The notes under the pieces were generated by a model. The model saw only the letters and a list, made by a program, of their open reading frames with translations. It was not told where the DNA came from and ran no database searches. A stretch of DNA of 64,000 bases, taken from positions 222,616-286,615 of the IMG/VR virus record IMGVR_UViG_3300046616_000314. The stretch is one strand, 5' to 3'. The position numbers and the translations under genes are program-made. The DNA comes from a virus. Of the stretch, positions 7,321 through 15,897 are shown in pieces (the stretch's first letter is position 1; each line of letters begins with the position of its first letter).

Positions 7321-7737
7321 ATGTTTCGTAAATTTTTCCAGCGTTGGCGACCCCAAAAGGGCGTGTTGCCTGAAGTCGTGCCTGACATTCCAGTTCCCAT
7401 TGCCCCACCCCCTCCGGTCTATCCGCCTGAGAATTTGGTGTGCGAATATGAAATTTCGCAAACGGCGAATGGGAACTACACAGTTCGTCGGCTCGAAAAC
7501 GAAGATAACGATTTCCCAGAAGCATGGATGACCTATGGCTATCAGGCTAATGAATGGTCCTCTGATTTCGGCGGCTCATACGATACCAAATGGGTTAAAA
7601 CACAATACTTTCCAACGCTTGGATACGCCCGTGAGGCGGTGATCGAAGATAACAGAGTTATGTTGCAAGTGTTGCGTGACGAAAAGAATGCAAAGAATTT
7701 TCCAAAAATTATTGAAACTGTAGGACCGCGTAAGTGA
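7321..7737 (+). CDS. unknown protein with proline-rich linker
   Basis: 138 residues: basic start MFRKFFQRWRPQKG, a linker with repeated proline (PDIPVPIAPPPPVYPP, residues 22-40), then a mixed domain rich in Tyr and Trp. The end overlaps the next start by four bases. No family recognised. Confidence 0.7.
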   Translation: MFRKFFQRWRPQKGVLPEVVPDIPVPIAPPPPVYPPENLVCEYEISQTANGNYTVRRLENEDNDFPEAWMTYGYQANEWSSDFGGSYDTKWVKTQYFPTLGYAREAVIEDNRVMLQVLRDEKNAKNFPKIIETVGPRK

Positions 7738-8288
7738 TCGATCCCTCTGACGTTATTAAGTACGACCGCACTGATAGTGAACTTCAAGAATGGTGGTTGT
7801 TTAGCATTGTGGTAGCCGGGAAGACGGCTCGCACCCAAGCTCAATTGCTAGATAATTTTTTGAACGCAATTGCTCACTACGGGGAAACACCTTTCGAAGC
7901 TATCCGTGCGGCTAATGTGGCGGGCGTCTTGGAAGATGAGCTTCGGGCGTCCCACCTGGGTCAGTACACCCGCATCATGAAATGCTTCCTGCAATCACTC
8001 GACGTTAACATTCGGGAAGCTAGCGTTGCCGAGCTAGAAACGATCCATGGCATCGGACCTAAGACCGCCCGTATGTTCGTAATGCATAGTCGCAAGGATG
8101 CGCGTTATGCCGCGCTAGATACGCACATTCTTAAGTTTCTAGCGGACGCCGGTCATGAAGTGCCGAAGACGACACCCTCTGGTGCTAAGTACGCGCTCTT
8201 GGAAGCTGCCTTCCTAGAGTTGGCGGACGAAGCCGGGATGTCGCCTTCGGAATACGATTTGGAAATCTGGAAAAGCTACGCGAAGTAG
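7734..8288 (+). CDS. HhH-GPD (endonuclease III-like) DNA glycosylase/AP lyase-like protein
   Basis: 184 residues from GTG 7734. The helix-hairpin-helix LETIHGIGPKTARMFVM carries the candidate catalytic Lys110 (GxGxKTA in endonuclease III) and the conserved Asp129 in ALDTHILKFL (VDTH in endonuclease III). The family's C-terminal iron-sulfur cysteines are missing, so this is a compact form. Roles could be repair or processing of modified phage or host bases. Confidence 0.8.
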   Translation: MIDPSDVIKYDRTDSELQEWWLFSIVVAGKTARTQAQLLDNFLNAIAHYGETPFEAIRAANVAGVLEDELRASHLGQYTRIMKCFLQSLDVNIREASVAELETIHGIGPKTARMFVMHSRKDARYAALDTHILKFLADAGHEVPKTTPSGAKYALLEAAFLELADEAGMSPSEYDLEIWKSYAK

Positions 8289-8702
8289 CTATTCCGCCAG
8301 GACACGATAATAATCGAAGGTGTCCATGATTTCATGGAAGGTCCCGATGACTTCATCAACGAATGCATCGGGATCGCCTTCGAACACGTCGTCAATGTCG
8401 GCAACGTCGTAGTCCTTGAGGGTTTCGATTTCCGCCCCAAGCTGTTCAAGGATTTCGGCGATAGCCTTTCGGTCATCGTCGTTGTACTTGGTCAGACCCG
8501 GTTCACCGGTCAGCCATTGATGCCAGCCTTCAAGACGCAAAATGGTCTTGTCCAAGGCAGTCTTCAAACGCGGAGCATCGCTCGTGGATTCGATCTGACC
8601 CTTTAGGGCGCCGAATTCCTTCATCCGGTCACTGATTTTGATGCGGAACTTCCACCCAAGACCGAACCGGCTGATGCCGTCGATAGCTGCTGCGCTAGCC
8701 AT
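8289..8702 (-). CDS. unknown alpha-helical acidic protein
   Basis: 137 residues from ATG 8702. Helical with heptad-like stretches (ALDKTILRLEGWHQWL) and an acidic C-terminal half (DYDVADIDDVFEGDPDAF). Its Shine-Dalgarno GGAGG lies inside an 11-base-pair hairpin (8705-8735). It follows infA, with which it may be cotranscribed. No family recognised. Confidence 0.72.
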   Translation of the reverse strand: MASAAAIDGISRFGLGWKFRIKISDRMKEFGALKGQIESTSDAPRLKTALDKTILRLEGWHQWLTGEPGLTKYNDDDRKAIAEILEQLGAEIETLKDYDVADIDDVFEGDPDAFVDEVIGTFHEIMDTFDYYRVLAE

Positions 8703-8704
8703 GA

Positions 8705-8735
8705 AAAATGCCTCCAAATAGATTGGAGGCATTTT
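8705..8735 (-). promoter_or_regulatory. terminator-like hairpin that sequesters the Shine-Dalgarno
   Basis: On the minus strand AAAATGCCTCC, nine-base loop, GGAGGCATTTT, then TTC and the ATG at 8702: eleven perfect pairs. GGAGG, the only Shine-Dalgarno, is in the 3' arm. It also resembles a terminator after infA. A TATAAA (8739-8734) with TTGACA 14 bases upstream could start transcripts within the 5' arm, which would free the site. Confidence 0.65.
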
Positions 8736-8759
8736 ATACATTACTCAAGTATTGTCAAA

Positions 8760-8975
8760 TCATTTGTGACGATATGCAATGCGACCCTTGGTCAAATCAT
8801 ATCCGCTGATTTCAACATCAACTCTGTCACCCATGAGAACACGAATATTATTCTTTCTCATCTTTCCGCTAAGATGACACATCGCGCAAATTTTGTCGAT
8901 CTGTACCTTAAACGTCGCATTGGGGAGAACGTCTACTACAACGCCTTCCAAGCGAATCATTTCTTCTTTAGCCAC
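8760..8975 (-). CDS. infA: translation initiation factor IF-1
   Basis: 71 residues, the standard IF-1 length. S1/OB-fold family features run throughout: MAKEEMIRLEGVVVDVLPNA, then HLSGKMRKNNIRVLMGD and YDLTKGRIAYRHK. IF-1 binds the ribosomal A site during initiation with IF-2 and IF-3. An extra CxxC (CAMC) sits in the L3-4 region, unlike most IF-1. Start GTG with AGG upstream. It sits between a lipase gene and an unknown gene in one minus-strand operon. A phage copy could bias initiation on phage mRNAs, including leaderless ones, but that is inference. Confidence 0.95.
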   Translation of the reverse strand: MAKEEMIRLEGVVVDVLPNATFKVQIDKICAMCHLSGKMRKNNIRVLMGDRVDVEISGYDLTKGRIAYRHK

Positions 8976-8982
8976 GTAAAAC

Positions 8983-9798
8983 CTAAGTTCCTTTCATTAA
9001 GCTCGCAAGTCGCGAGCAATATCTTGTTATCGAGTGATCGCGCACTCCTGCACGATATAATTTATCCAAAAGGCGACTGAAGAAACGCCCAATTGGTGTT
9101 CCGATGTTATCTTCAATTTCCCCATCGTGACCGATGTATTGTTCGGACCCGAAATGTTCATAGCCCCACCATTTTGTAGGGGTAAACGGAACGAAGTCCC
9201 GATAATTCACCCAACGATGATAGGGAGTCGTTATTCCGGCGCCATACGCCAGATTACCGCATCTTGGCTGTCCGTATGTGAACAACCCCGCGTAGGTCAG
9301 ATCGCTTGGCTTACGAGTGGCTTCCGCCAACACCATTGCACCAAACGCCCCGCCCATGGAATGACCGCACAACCAAATTTTCTTGGTCGGAGCGGTTAAT
9401 AGGCGGCTTCTAACATACGATTCGATTAGTTTCCAGATATATGACAGCCCCTTTTCGAAGCCAGAATGAACTTTACCACCATAAGCGACGGAAATCATTT
9501 TAAAAGTAAAGACTTCATTAAGATCGTCAGGACTGTGTACATTTAAGCCACGGAACGCAATAATTAGGTCATGATCGGTTTCGAAAATGAAGCCCACAAA
9601 TCCAGACCCGGAAATTCTTTTTAGTGTTACGTTACCAAGACTTGAAATTAATTTTTTGGCTTCTGGTACGTCGGTGTATGCTACTGCCGAACACTCTGCG
9701 AACAATAGGCTTTGAGCCAGAAAACCCATATTCGAAATGGGTCCGGTGATCCGGCTGACTAACGTTTCGAGTTGATTTGCAACAGGCTGGCTCACCAT
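8983..9798 (-). CDS. class 3 lipase-like alpha/beta hydrolase
   Basis: 271 residues. Catalytic triad candidates: Ser147 in the nucleophile elbow GHSMGGAFG, Asp201 in NYRDFVPF, His255 in VRDHSITRY; also IIAFRGL, the oxyanion-side segment of class 3 lipases. No signal peptide, so it would act in the cytoplasm or from the virion; membrane lipid attack at lysis is possible. A GATAAATA octamer ends two bases before the ATG, so initiation at the next codon GTG is also possible. First gene of the operon with infA. Confidence 0.88.
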   Translation of the reverse strand: MVSQPVANQLETLVSRITGPISNMGFLAQSLLFAECSAVAYTDVPEAKKLISSLGNVTLKRISGSGFVGFIFETDHDLIIAFRGLNVHSPDDLNEVFTFKMISVAYGGKVHSGFEKGLSYIWKLIESYVRSRLLTAPTKKIWLCGHSMGGAFGAMVLAEATRKPSDLTYAGLFTYGQPRCGNLAYGAGITTPYHRWVNYRDFVPFTPTKWWGYEHFGSEQYIGHDGEIEDNIGTPIGRFFSRLLDKLYRAGVRDHSITRYCSRLASLMKGT

Positions 9799-9800
9799 TT

Positions 9801-9808
9801 TATTTATC
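9801..9808 (-). promoter_or_regulatory. T4-late-like octamer (GATAAATA), minus strand
   Basis: GATAAATA ends two bases before ATGGTG of the lipase gene; transcription would start inside or at the first codons. Confidence 0.45.
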
Positions 9809-9872
9809 GGTTGACGTTAACCGTGAGCCGTGATTTACAGAAGCCTCGTAGTGAAATGGTGCGTGCGTAATT

Positions 9873-10076
9873 ATGCTCAATAGCCAAGTTAGGCTGTATG
9901 AAGGTGAGTGGTTCACCGAGGGGAAAGTTGTATCCGTTCTCGATGACATTGTAATCGTTGATTACTGTGATTGGAAACAGCAATACAAGCTTTCAGAGTT
10001 GCGCACTGAGTATATTTTTTACGTGGAAGTAATAATTCCTACCGCTCCTGGCACAACAATCGTTGATTATAGATGA
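9873..10076 (+). CDS. small beta-rich protein of unknown function
   Basis: 67 residues; alternating hydrophobics (VRLYEGEWFTEGKVVSVLDD, then IVIVDYCDW) suggest a small SH3/Tudor-like barrel. No clear Shine-Dalgarno. Its stop overlaps the start of the next gene. Probably cotranscribed with the rII genes. Confidence 0.65.
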   Translation: MLNSQVRLYEGEWFTEGKVVSVLDDIVIVDYCDWKQQYKLSELRTEYIFYVEVIIPTAPGTTIVDYR

Positions 10077-10690
10077 AAAACACCACACATAATTCATTAA
10101 TTGATCTATATAATCGTCTAATGCAGTCGAACGCAAATTATAGCGTTGGTTCCACCAAATGTGACGATGATGAAGACCTAGATTGGGGTGATGAGGACGA
10201 CGAAGAGGACGACGAAGAGGATGACAATGCCACCTGTTCTACCTCCAATTCGTATAGTTCATATAACTCTACGAAGTCATTCTATCCAACACCTGTGGCT
10301 CCTGTGACACAATCTGTGAATAACGACGACGAAGTTGCGGACGCTTATGTGTTCCTGTCCAGTCCGATTGCCAAATTGAAAAATTTGTCGTTGGACACCA
10401 TTGCTGACAACATTCTCACTTACGAAATTGACGAGATCGAAAAGCGTTTCACACTGTTCGCGCACGATTCCGCTTTGCTCTCTAAGGTGTTGAATTTGTT
10501 CGAAGGCAACGAGGACGATTTCACCCTATCGTACGACTTCCGAAATTATAACGGAGAATCGGTTCTGTTAACCGAATTTACCGGGTTGAAACTCGTTTCA
10601 AATATCGTACGATACGATAGTATGGCGGATGAAAATTCGAGCCGCCGCGTTGTGTTCTCCTACTCTCACAAGACCCCCGTGAAATCATGA
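10073..10690 (+). CDS. unknown protein with highly acidic tract, upstream of rIIA
   Basis: 205 residues. Residues 31-51 are almost all Asp and Glu, followed by a Ser/Thr/Asn-rich linker and a folded domain from about residue 85. The acidic and Ser-rich composition recalls the tail of the rIIB protein downstream. Overlaps by four bases with both neighbours, so it is part of the rII transcription unit. No family recognised. Confidence 0.75.
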   Translation: MKNTTHNSLIDLYNRLMQSNANYSVGSTKCDDDEDLDWGDEDDEEDDEEDDNATCSTSNSYSSYNSTKSFYPTPVAPVTQSVNNDDEVADAYVFLSSPIAKLKNLSLDTIADNILTYEIDEIEKRFTLFAHDSALLSKVLNLFEGNEDDFTLSYDFRNYNGESVLLTEFTGLKLVSNIVRYDSMADENSSRRVVFSYSHKTPVKS

Positions 10691-12876
10691 AACTTTTTGC
10701 TGAAGACCGCGTAATTGATCGGGTTGGAACCCAAAAGGAAACGGCTTATACGATTAAGCCGACCGGAAAGGCTTTCCGAATCCTGTCCAGCGGTCTCTAC
10801 AAAGAGAAGATTCACGCCATCGTTCGTGAGTTGTCGTGTAACGCCTATGACGCCCACATTGATGCGGGTAAGCTAGACGTTCCGTTTGATATCCATCTAC
10901 CCAACGCAATCGAGCCCTGGTTCACCGTGCGCGACAAGGGTAAGGGTTTGTCCCCTGAAGGGATGGAAACGACTTACACGCGCTATTTCGAGAGCACCAA
11001 GACCGACAGTGACGATTTCATCGGCGCCCTTGGTCTGGGTTCGAAGTCGCCTCTGAGCTATACCGATTCCTTCGACGTGGCTTCCTTCTTTGAAGGAATC
11101 AAGTCGATGTACACGGTCAGCATGGACGAAGACGGTACTCCGACACTTACCCACCGAAGCGACGAGCCTTCCGATGAGCCCTCTGGCTTGGAAGTCAAGA
11201 TTCCGGTTGGTAGCAGCTATGACTTCCGCGAATTCCGCGAAAAGGCAGAACGTGTGTTCCGCTATTTCCCGGTCAAGCCGAATATCGTTGGTTCCCCTGA
11301 TTATACCATCGAAGATCGCACCCCTGTTCTAGAGGGTGACGGTTGGAAGGTGTATCCCAGCGGTCCTAACTTTGCGATCATGGGCGTTGTCGCCTATCCT
11401 CTGTCGCTGCGTTCGGTGAGCCAAGCGGGAGCGGATGACACGGTTCGTCCGTTTGAAAATCTGTCCATCGAAATTGATTTTCCGATTGGTTCGCTGGATA
11501 TCACGGCTGGTCGCGAGGAACTGTCTTTCGACAAGCGCACCATCGCCAACATGACTGCGCGCCTGGGGAATATCCGACGCGAAATCATTCGAAAAATTCT
11601 TTTGGATTTTTCAAAGTGTGAAACCGAAGTCGAAGTTCGTAAGCTCTACGGTTCGACCTTGGGTTCGAATTCGGCTCTCGCCCGCTTCATGCCTTCGGGT
11701 AAAGTGCCGTGGAAGGGTCGTATGATCGACTCTGCGCACATGAAGTTCAAGCCGTCCGACTATAAGGGCGCCGAAATTACTATGTACTCCACCGGTTATG
11801 GTCGGAGCCATAAGGCGACGGTTACGCGCGACATCTTCACGGCGATGGCGGACACGTCGTCACTGAGCATCCCTCTTTCGGGCGTGACATTTGTTGAAGA
11901 TGATGGCGTCAAGACCCATCGTCTCGCGCGTTGCCGCAAATATGTTCTTGATGCAAAAAGCAGCCAAGAACGTCTGGTTGTTTTGGGCGGCGATCCCGAG
12001 ACCGAAGGCTACAAGAAAATGATGGAACGCTTTACCGGCGTTACCATGCGTAAGCTCTCGGAATTGGAAAAGCCGGATGCTCCGGTGCGTTCCAAGATCA
12101 CGCCTAAGCAACTCACCAATTCTCAATACGAGACCGCGCAATATCGTGCCTACAACTGGCAGGGTGTTGAAATTGAAGACATGGATGAGGGTTACTATTT
12201 CGTGACTAACGCCAGCCGCGTTGTTGTGAAAGATGCAGCCGGTGTTGACCAGTTCATCAACACCGATACCATGTGGTCGATGTATCGGAACGCAATCCAA
12301 GCGGGACTTTTCAATAACGATCCCAAGGCGCAAATCACTCTCTATACCGTGCCTACGAGTGTCGCGAAGGTCATCAAGGCTGATGCTCGTTTTGTGGATT
12401 TCTTCACCCACATTCGGGAACGTTGTGCGGAAATGATGGCGGGTGAGGTTGGTCAATCGATCACGCAACGCGAAATGCACAACACCGTTGAACGGAAGTA
12501 CGACATCAATAGCGGTCCTCTGGAACATTTGATGTCAGCGTTGACTTCGATGTTGCCCACGGATCACACCATCGTTAAGCTGATGGATGAAAAGAAAAAG
12601 CATCGCAGCCTGACGCCGATGCAAATTTCTCTGAGCAATCTGGCGATAAGTCTTGGTATTCAAGCGGCTGAAGCTATCGAGCCGCCGACCGAAGAACTGT
12701 GGCTAAACATCGAACAACGATATCCGTTGATGAAACAACTTCCCGAGACTTGGTATCGTCATTCCAAAGGATCGTTGCTGTCTAACGTGGTCGAATATTT
12801 CCGAGCCATGGATGCCATCAACGCGGGTCCTCAACGTCCCAAGATCGTCGTTGAAGAAGAAAACTCGCCCCTCTAA
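10687..12876 (+). CDS. rIIA: RIIA-like protein, GHKL-type ATPase
   Basis: 729 residues (T4 RIIA 725). The GHKL nucleotide-binding boxes are clear: N-box VRELSCNAYDAH with Glu48, Asn52 and Asp55; G1 VRDKGKG with Asp83; G2 GALGLGSKSPL at 113-123. RIIA is membrane-associated in T4 and with RIIB lets phage escape RexAB-type exclusion; its biochemical role is unresolved. Start overlaps the previous stop (ATGA). Confidence 0.94.
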   Translation: MKLFAEDRVIDRVGTQKETAYTIKPTGKAFRILSSGLYKEKIHAIVRELSCNAYDAHIDAGKLDVPFDIHLPNAIEPWFTVRDKGKGLSPEGMETTYTRYFESTKTDSDDFIGALGLGSKSPLSYTDSFDVASFFEGIKSMYTVSMDEDGTPTLTHRSDEPSDEPSGLEVKIPVGSSYDFREFREKAERVFRYFPVKPNIVGSPDYTIEDRTPVLEGDGWKVYPSGPNFAIMGVVAYPLSLRSVSQAGADDTVRPFENLSIEIDFPIGSLDITAGREELSFDKRTIANMTARLGNIRREIIRKILLDFSKCETEVEVRKLYGSTLGSNSALARFMPSGKVPWKGRMIDSAHMKFKPSDYKGAEITMYSTGYGRSHKATVTRDIFTAMADTSSLSIPLSGVTFVEDDGVKTHRLARCRKYVLDAKSSQERLVVLGGDPETEGYKKMMERFTGVTMRKLSELEKPDAPVRSKITPKQLTNSQYETAQYRAYNWQGVEIEDMDEGYYFVTNASRVVVKDAAGVDQFINTDTMWSMYRNAIQAGLFNNDPKAQITLYTVPTSVAKVIKADARFVDFFTHIRERCAEMMAGEVGQSITQREMHNTVERKYDINSGPLEHLMSALTSMLPTDHTIVKLMDEKKKHRSLTPMQISLSNLAISLGIQAAEAIEPPTEELWLNIEQRYPLMKQLPETWYRHSKGSLLSNVVEYFRAMDAINAGPQRPKIVVEEENSPL

Positions 12877-12890
12877 CACGAAAATTATTG

Positions 12891-12922
12891 CTGATCCTGC
12901 CATATTTTGGTAGGATCAGTTT
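12891..12922 (+). terminator. rho-independent terminator between rIIA and rIIB
   Basis: CTGATCCTGCC / GGTAGGATCAG, eleven pairs including one G-U, seven-base loop, short T tract. It implies rIIB can be uncoupled from rIIA. Confidence 0.75.
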
Positions 12923-12970
12923 AAGATATTTTATTAACCATATCTGCTAACCATATTTTTGGAATTTTAG

Positions 12971-14098
12971 ATGTCCGCCCCATTTTCTGGAATCGTGACA
13001 CCAACAACGGTGTCGTTTACATCGCGTGATGGTAAGTCCAACGTCATTGCGGTTGGACATCCCAATTTCGATAAGATTTGTGAAAAATTTAAAGAATATT
13101 CGCAAGCCTCGAAAGCCGCTGCTGATCCGGTTGCGCTAGACGCGATTCGAGACGAGCTTGACGCTCTCACTGATTTGGCGAAGCCCATCGCTGACCTAGC
13201 AGATGGTTCGGTTGAAATCCGTTCGGGTGTTATCTATTACGAAGATGAAGCTATCCATAATGCGATCACCGAACGCATTATTTGGGGACTTCGGGAAGGC
13301 TACGACATGCAGTCGTATATCCGCTTCCTGAACAACATTATGGAAAATCCGTCCAAGCGCGCTGTCGATGAAACCTATAAGTTCATCGAACGAAACAATA
13401 TGGGCATTACCGAAGACGGTATGATCCTGGCGTACAAGCGCGTCCGTGATGACTTCAAGGACATTTGGTCGGGTAAGTTTGACAACACCCCTGGCAACGT
13501 TGTGCAAATGAAGCGCAATCAGGTTGACGACAACAAAGAAAAGACTTGCTCAACAGGTCTGCATTTCTGTTCGATGCCTTATCTACCGTACTACGGTACC
13601 GGTCCTGGCAACACGATTGTTCTCGTGGAAGTCCATCCGAAGAACGTTGTTTCGGTCCCGGTTGACTATCATTTCGCCAAGGCACGCTGTTGCGAATATA
13701 AGGTTATTGCCGAGTACAAGGGCTCTGACAAAGACGATTTCCTGGCGACCCGCCCGGTTTGGAACGTCGATGAATTGACTCCTTCTGACGATGACGACGA
13801 TGATTGGTCTTCGTCTTCTTCGGAATATGAAGATTTTGAAGATGAAGCGGTCGCCCCCTCGATCACCACGGTTGATGGTTCGGTTGTCGTAACCGTTCCG
13901 GTTGACGATGCCGAATGGTCCTCTTCGTCTTCATCGGATGAATACGGCTTCGAAGAGTCGGATGGTGAAACCGTCGTGGAACCTGCTGCAAAGGTCCCGC
14001 CGGAAGAACTGGCTGAACTGGCTGAAATTGCCAAGCTGTATATGTATGACGCCACCACGGGACAATACATTCCCCACAACGAGAATGATCCCAAGTGA
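12971..14098 (+). CDS. rIIB: RIIB-like protein with acidic/serine tail
   Basis: 375 residues against 312 in T4 RIIB. The conserved core runs from about 85 to 265: ITEDGMILAYKRVRDDFKD, CSTGLHFCSMPYL, VVSVPVDYHFAKARCCEYKV. The extra C-terminal part holds two acidic/serine blocks (DDDDDDWSSSSSEYEDFEDE and a second WSSSSSSDEY), absent from T4. The 80-residue N-terminal portion is helical. Its stop overlaps the next start. Confidence 0.92.
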   Translation: MSAPFSGIVTPTTVSFTSRDGKSNVIAVGHPNFDKICEKFKEYSQASKAAADPVALDAIRDELDALTDLAKPIADLADGSVEIRSGVIYYEDEAIHNAITERIIWGLREGYDMQSYIRFLNNIMENPSKRAVDETYKFIERNNMGITEDGMILAYKRVRDDFKDIWSGKFDNTPGNVVQMKRNQVDDNKEKTCSTGLHFCSMPYLPYYGTGPGNTIVLVEVHPKNVVSVPVDYHFAKARCCEYKVIAEYKGSDKDDFLATRPVWNVDELTPSDDDDDDWSSSSSEYEDFEDEAVAPSITTVDGSVVVTVPVDDAEWSSSSSSDEYGFEESDGETVVEPAAKVPPEELAELAEIAKLYMYDATTGQYIPHNENDPK

Positions 14099-14382
14099 AT
14101 ATCGCACGTCAATCCGAGCTTCTAGGATTACTTCAGGAAGAATGCGCCGAGACCGTTCAAGTCGCCTCTAAGATTGGGCGTTTCGGAATGGAAAGTTGCC
14201 ATCCAAATGATTTGACTGTGAATAACCGTCAAATGCTTGAGCAAGAAATTGCTGACATTCAGGCAATCATCTATCTGCTGATTGACGAAGGATTTATTTC
14301 CTCGAACAACATTCAAGCAGGCTTCGTCAAGAAAATGGAAAAGTTGCGTGCATATGGAATCGTCACGGGCGACGAAGAATAA
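14095..14382 (+). CDS. MazG-like all-alpha nucleotide pyrophosphohydrolase
   Basis: 95 residues from GTG 14095. The metal-binding helix pattern is LLQEECAETVQVASKIGRFG with the E-E-x-x-E motif, followed by LEQEIADIQAIIYLL, which supplies the second E-x-x-D. Such enzymes hydrolyse (d)NTPs or ppGpp to monophosphates; phage MazG-like proteins are proposed to affect nucleotide pools or alarmones. Overlaps rIIB by four bases. Confidence 0.85.
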   Translation: MNIARQSELLGLLQEECAETVQVASKIGRFGMESCHPNDLTVNNRQMLEQEIADIQAIIYLLIDEGFISSNNIQAGFVKKMEKLRAYGIVTGDEE

Positions 14383-14410
14383 TACGGCTGTAATCCAGCA
14401 CGACAACACC

Positions 14411-14689
14411 ATGTCTCGAATGATGGCATATATTCGAGACGCTAAACAAATTGTACGAATAGCCGGTGACGAACTTCACATTCGATCCATTCTCGGCAAA
14501 GAGTTTCGTGTGTTAGTTATGCACAATCCGACTGTGTATGTAATGAACACAGATGATTGGAAGATGGTTCTTTCCCAAGGCGATATTATCAATCGAGCTA
14601 CATGGTTTTGGTTGATTGAAGGCGATATCGATATTTGGACTACCGATATCGCCACCTTCAAACTCTTGAATAGAACTGATGCGGGTTAG
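14411..14689 (+). CDS. small protein, possible divergent member of the dispersed family
   Basis: 92 residues from ATG 14411 (MSRMMAYIRDAKQIV); the frame is open further upstream but overlaps the MazG-like gene with no supported start. The C-terminus IDIWTTDIATFKLLNRT fits the pattern aromatic, acidic, A-x-F-K-L. Ends convergent with, and overlapping by four bases, the CCA enzyme gene. Confidence 0.6.
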   Translation: MSRMMAYIRDAKQIVRIAGDELHIRSILGKEFRVLVMHNPTVYVMNTDDWKMVLSQGDIINRATWFWLIEGDIDIWTTDIATFKLLNRTDAG

Positions 14690-15837
14690 AATTTCCGCAT
14701 CAGTTCTTCTTTTGTCATGGCGTAGTTGGTCTTAGCCCAAGCGTCCTTCATCGTCTTCAGACGCACACCCATTTCCTTGCCCTGTTTCATGGGCTTAACC
14801 GGGTCCGACATCAGGTCTTTACCCGTGACCGGAAACACCGGAACATCCCAGTTACGCAGATAGCCGACATAACCATGGTTGCCCCAATCGACGGTAGCCA
14901 GATCAACGACCCAATCCTTGCTGAAGCCATCCCGAGCCATCAGAGCATGATAGTTCGTGAAATGACCGTTCATGTGATTGGCGATGAACACCGCGCGATC
15001 ACGATCAGCCGCGCTCCACTTCCAATCAGCCGCGATCTTAGCGACAGCTTCCGCGTCGTTCAGATATGCAACGACCAGAACAACCGGGTCCTTGGAAGCA
15101 TCATAAGCCTTACGCAGGTTGTGCATGTCGCCCGTAGGCAGATCGATATACTCCGCGACGTTCAGACTGATGATAGCCTCGATCATTTCGGGACCAGCTT
15201 TGCCCGCGATGATCTTCGCCATTTCCATCCACACGCGCTCGCGCGAGATACCCACCAGACCTGGGGCATTGCGGGCGACCGCTTCGCGCGTGTCGCTGTC
15301 CATGGGACCAGCTTCCGCAATCCGAGCATGGAAGCGGAAGAAACGCAGGATGCGCAGATAGTCTTCGGTCAGCCGTTCGTCAGGATTGCCGACGAAACGA
15401 ACCACCTTATTCTTCAGGTCTTGGGCGCCATTGTACGGGTCGATCAGTTCGCCGTCGAACGTAATCGACATAGCGTTGATGGTCAGGTCCCGGCGGCTCA
15501 AATCCTCTAGCCAATCGCGCGTATAAGCCACCGTGGCATGACGACCATCGTGGTTGCTTTCGGTACGCAGGCTAGTGATTTCATAGATGCCGCTTTCCAG
15601 ACCAACGGAAATCGTACCGTGGTCCAGACCCGTTTCGTAATAGCGAATGCCGTATTTCTTGTAGATGGCGATTTGCTTATCGGGATCGGCATTCGTAGCC
15701 AGATCGATATCTTTGAACTGAACCTTCGCCATGATATCGCGAGGGAAACCACCCACGAAACGCAGATCATCGCCCTCGGCAACGAACAGGTCGCGCAGGT
15801 TCATCAGATCAGCGGGGATGATTTCATGAAGATTCAT
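14686..15837 (-). CDS. cca: CCA-adding tRNA nucleotidyltransferase
   Basis: 383 residues, class II CCA-adding enzyme/poly(A) polymerase family. Active-site head: FVGGFPRDIMAKVQFKDIDL (GG, and metal-binding DxD at 43-45). Then EITSLRTESNHDGRH, RRDLTINAM at 115-123, and the template motif EDYLRILRFFRFHARI. It adds or repairs the 3' CCA of tRNAs from CTP and ATP. AAGGA is about seven bases before the ATG. It complements the RNA ligase and kinase as a tRNA maintenance set. No tRNA gene was recognised in the window. Confidence 0.93.
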   Translation of the reverse strand: MNLHEIIPADLMNLRDLFVAEGDDLRFVGGFPRDIMAKVQFKDIDLATNADPDKQIAIYKKYGIRYYETGLDHGTISVGLESGIYEITSLRTESNHDGRHATVAYTRDWLEDLSRRDLTINAMSITFDGELIDPYNGAQDLKNKVVRFVGNPDERLTEDYLRILRFFRFHARIAEAGPMDSDTREAVARNAPGLVGISRERVWMEMAKIIAGKAGPEMIEAIISLNVAEYIDLPTGDMHNLRKAYDASKDPVVLVVAYLNDAEAVAKIAADWKWSAADRDRAVFIANHMNGHFTNYHALMARDGFSKDWVVDLATVDWGNHGYVGYLRNWDVPVFPVTGKDLMSDPVKPMKQGKEMGVRLKTMKDAWAKTNYAMTKEELMRKF

Positions 15838-15897
15838 AATGCAATCCTTGTTTGATCTTGATACAATACACTATAAAAATAATATGTCTAGGGAAAT

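Noticed and set aside
11860-12528. 222-codon minus-strand ORF inside rIIA
   Set aside because: Shadow of rIIA; no promoter or ribosome site.
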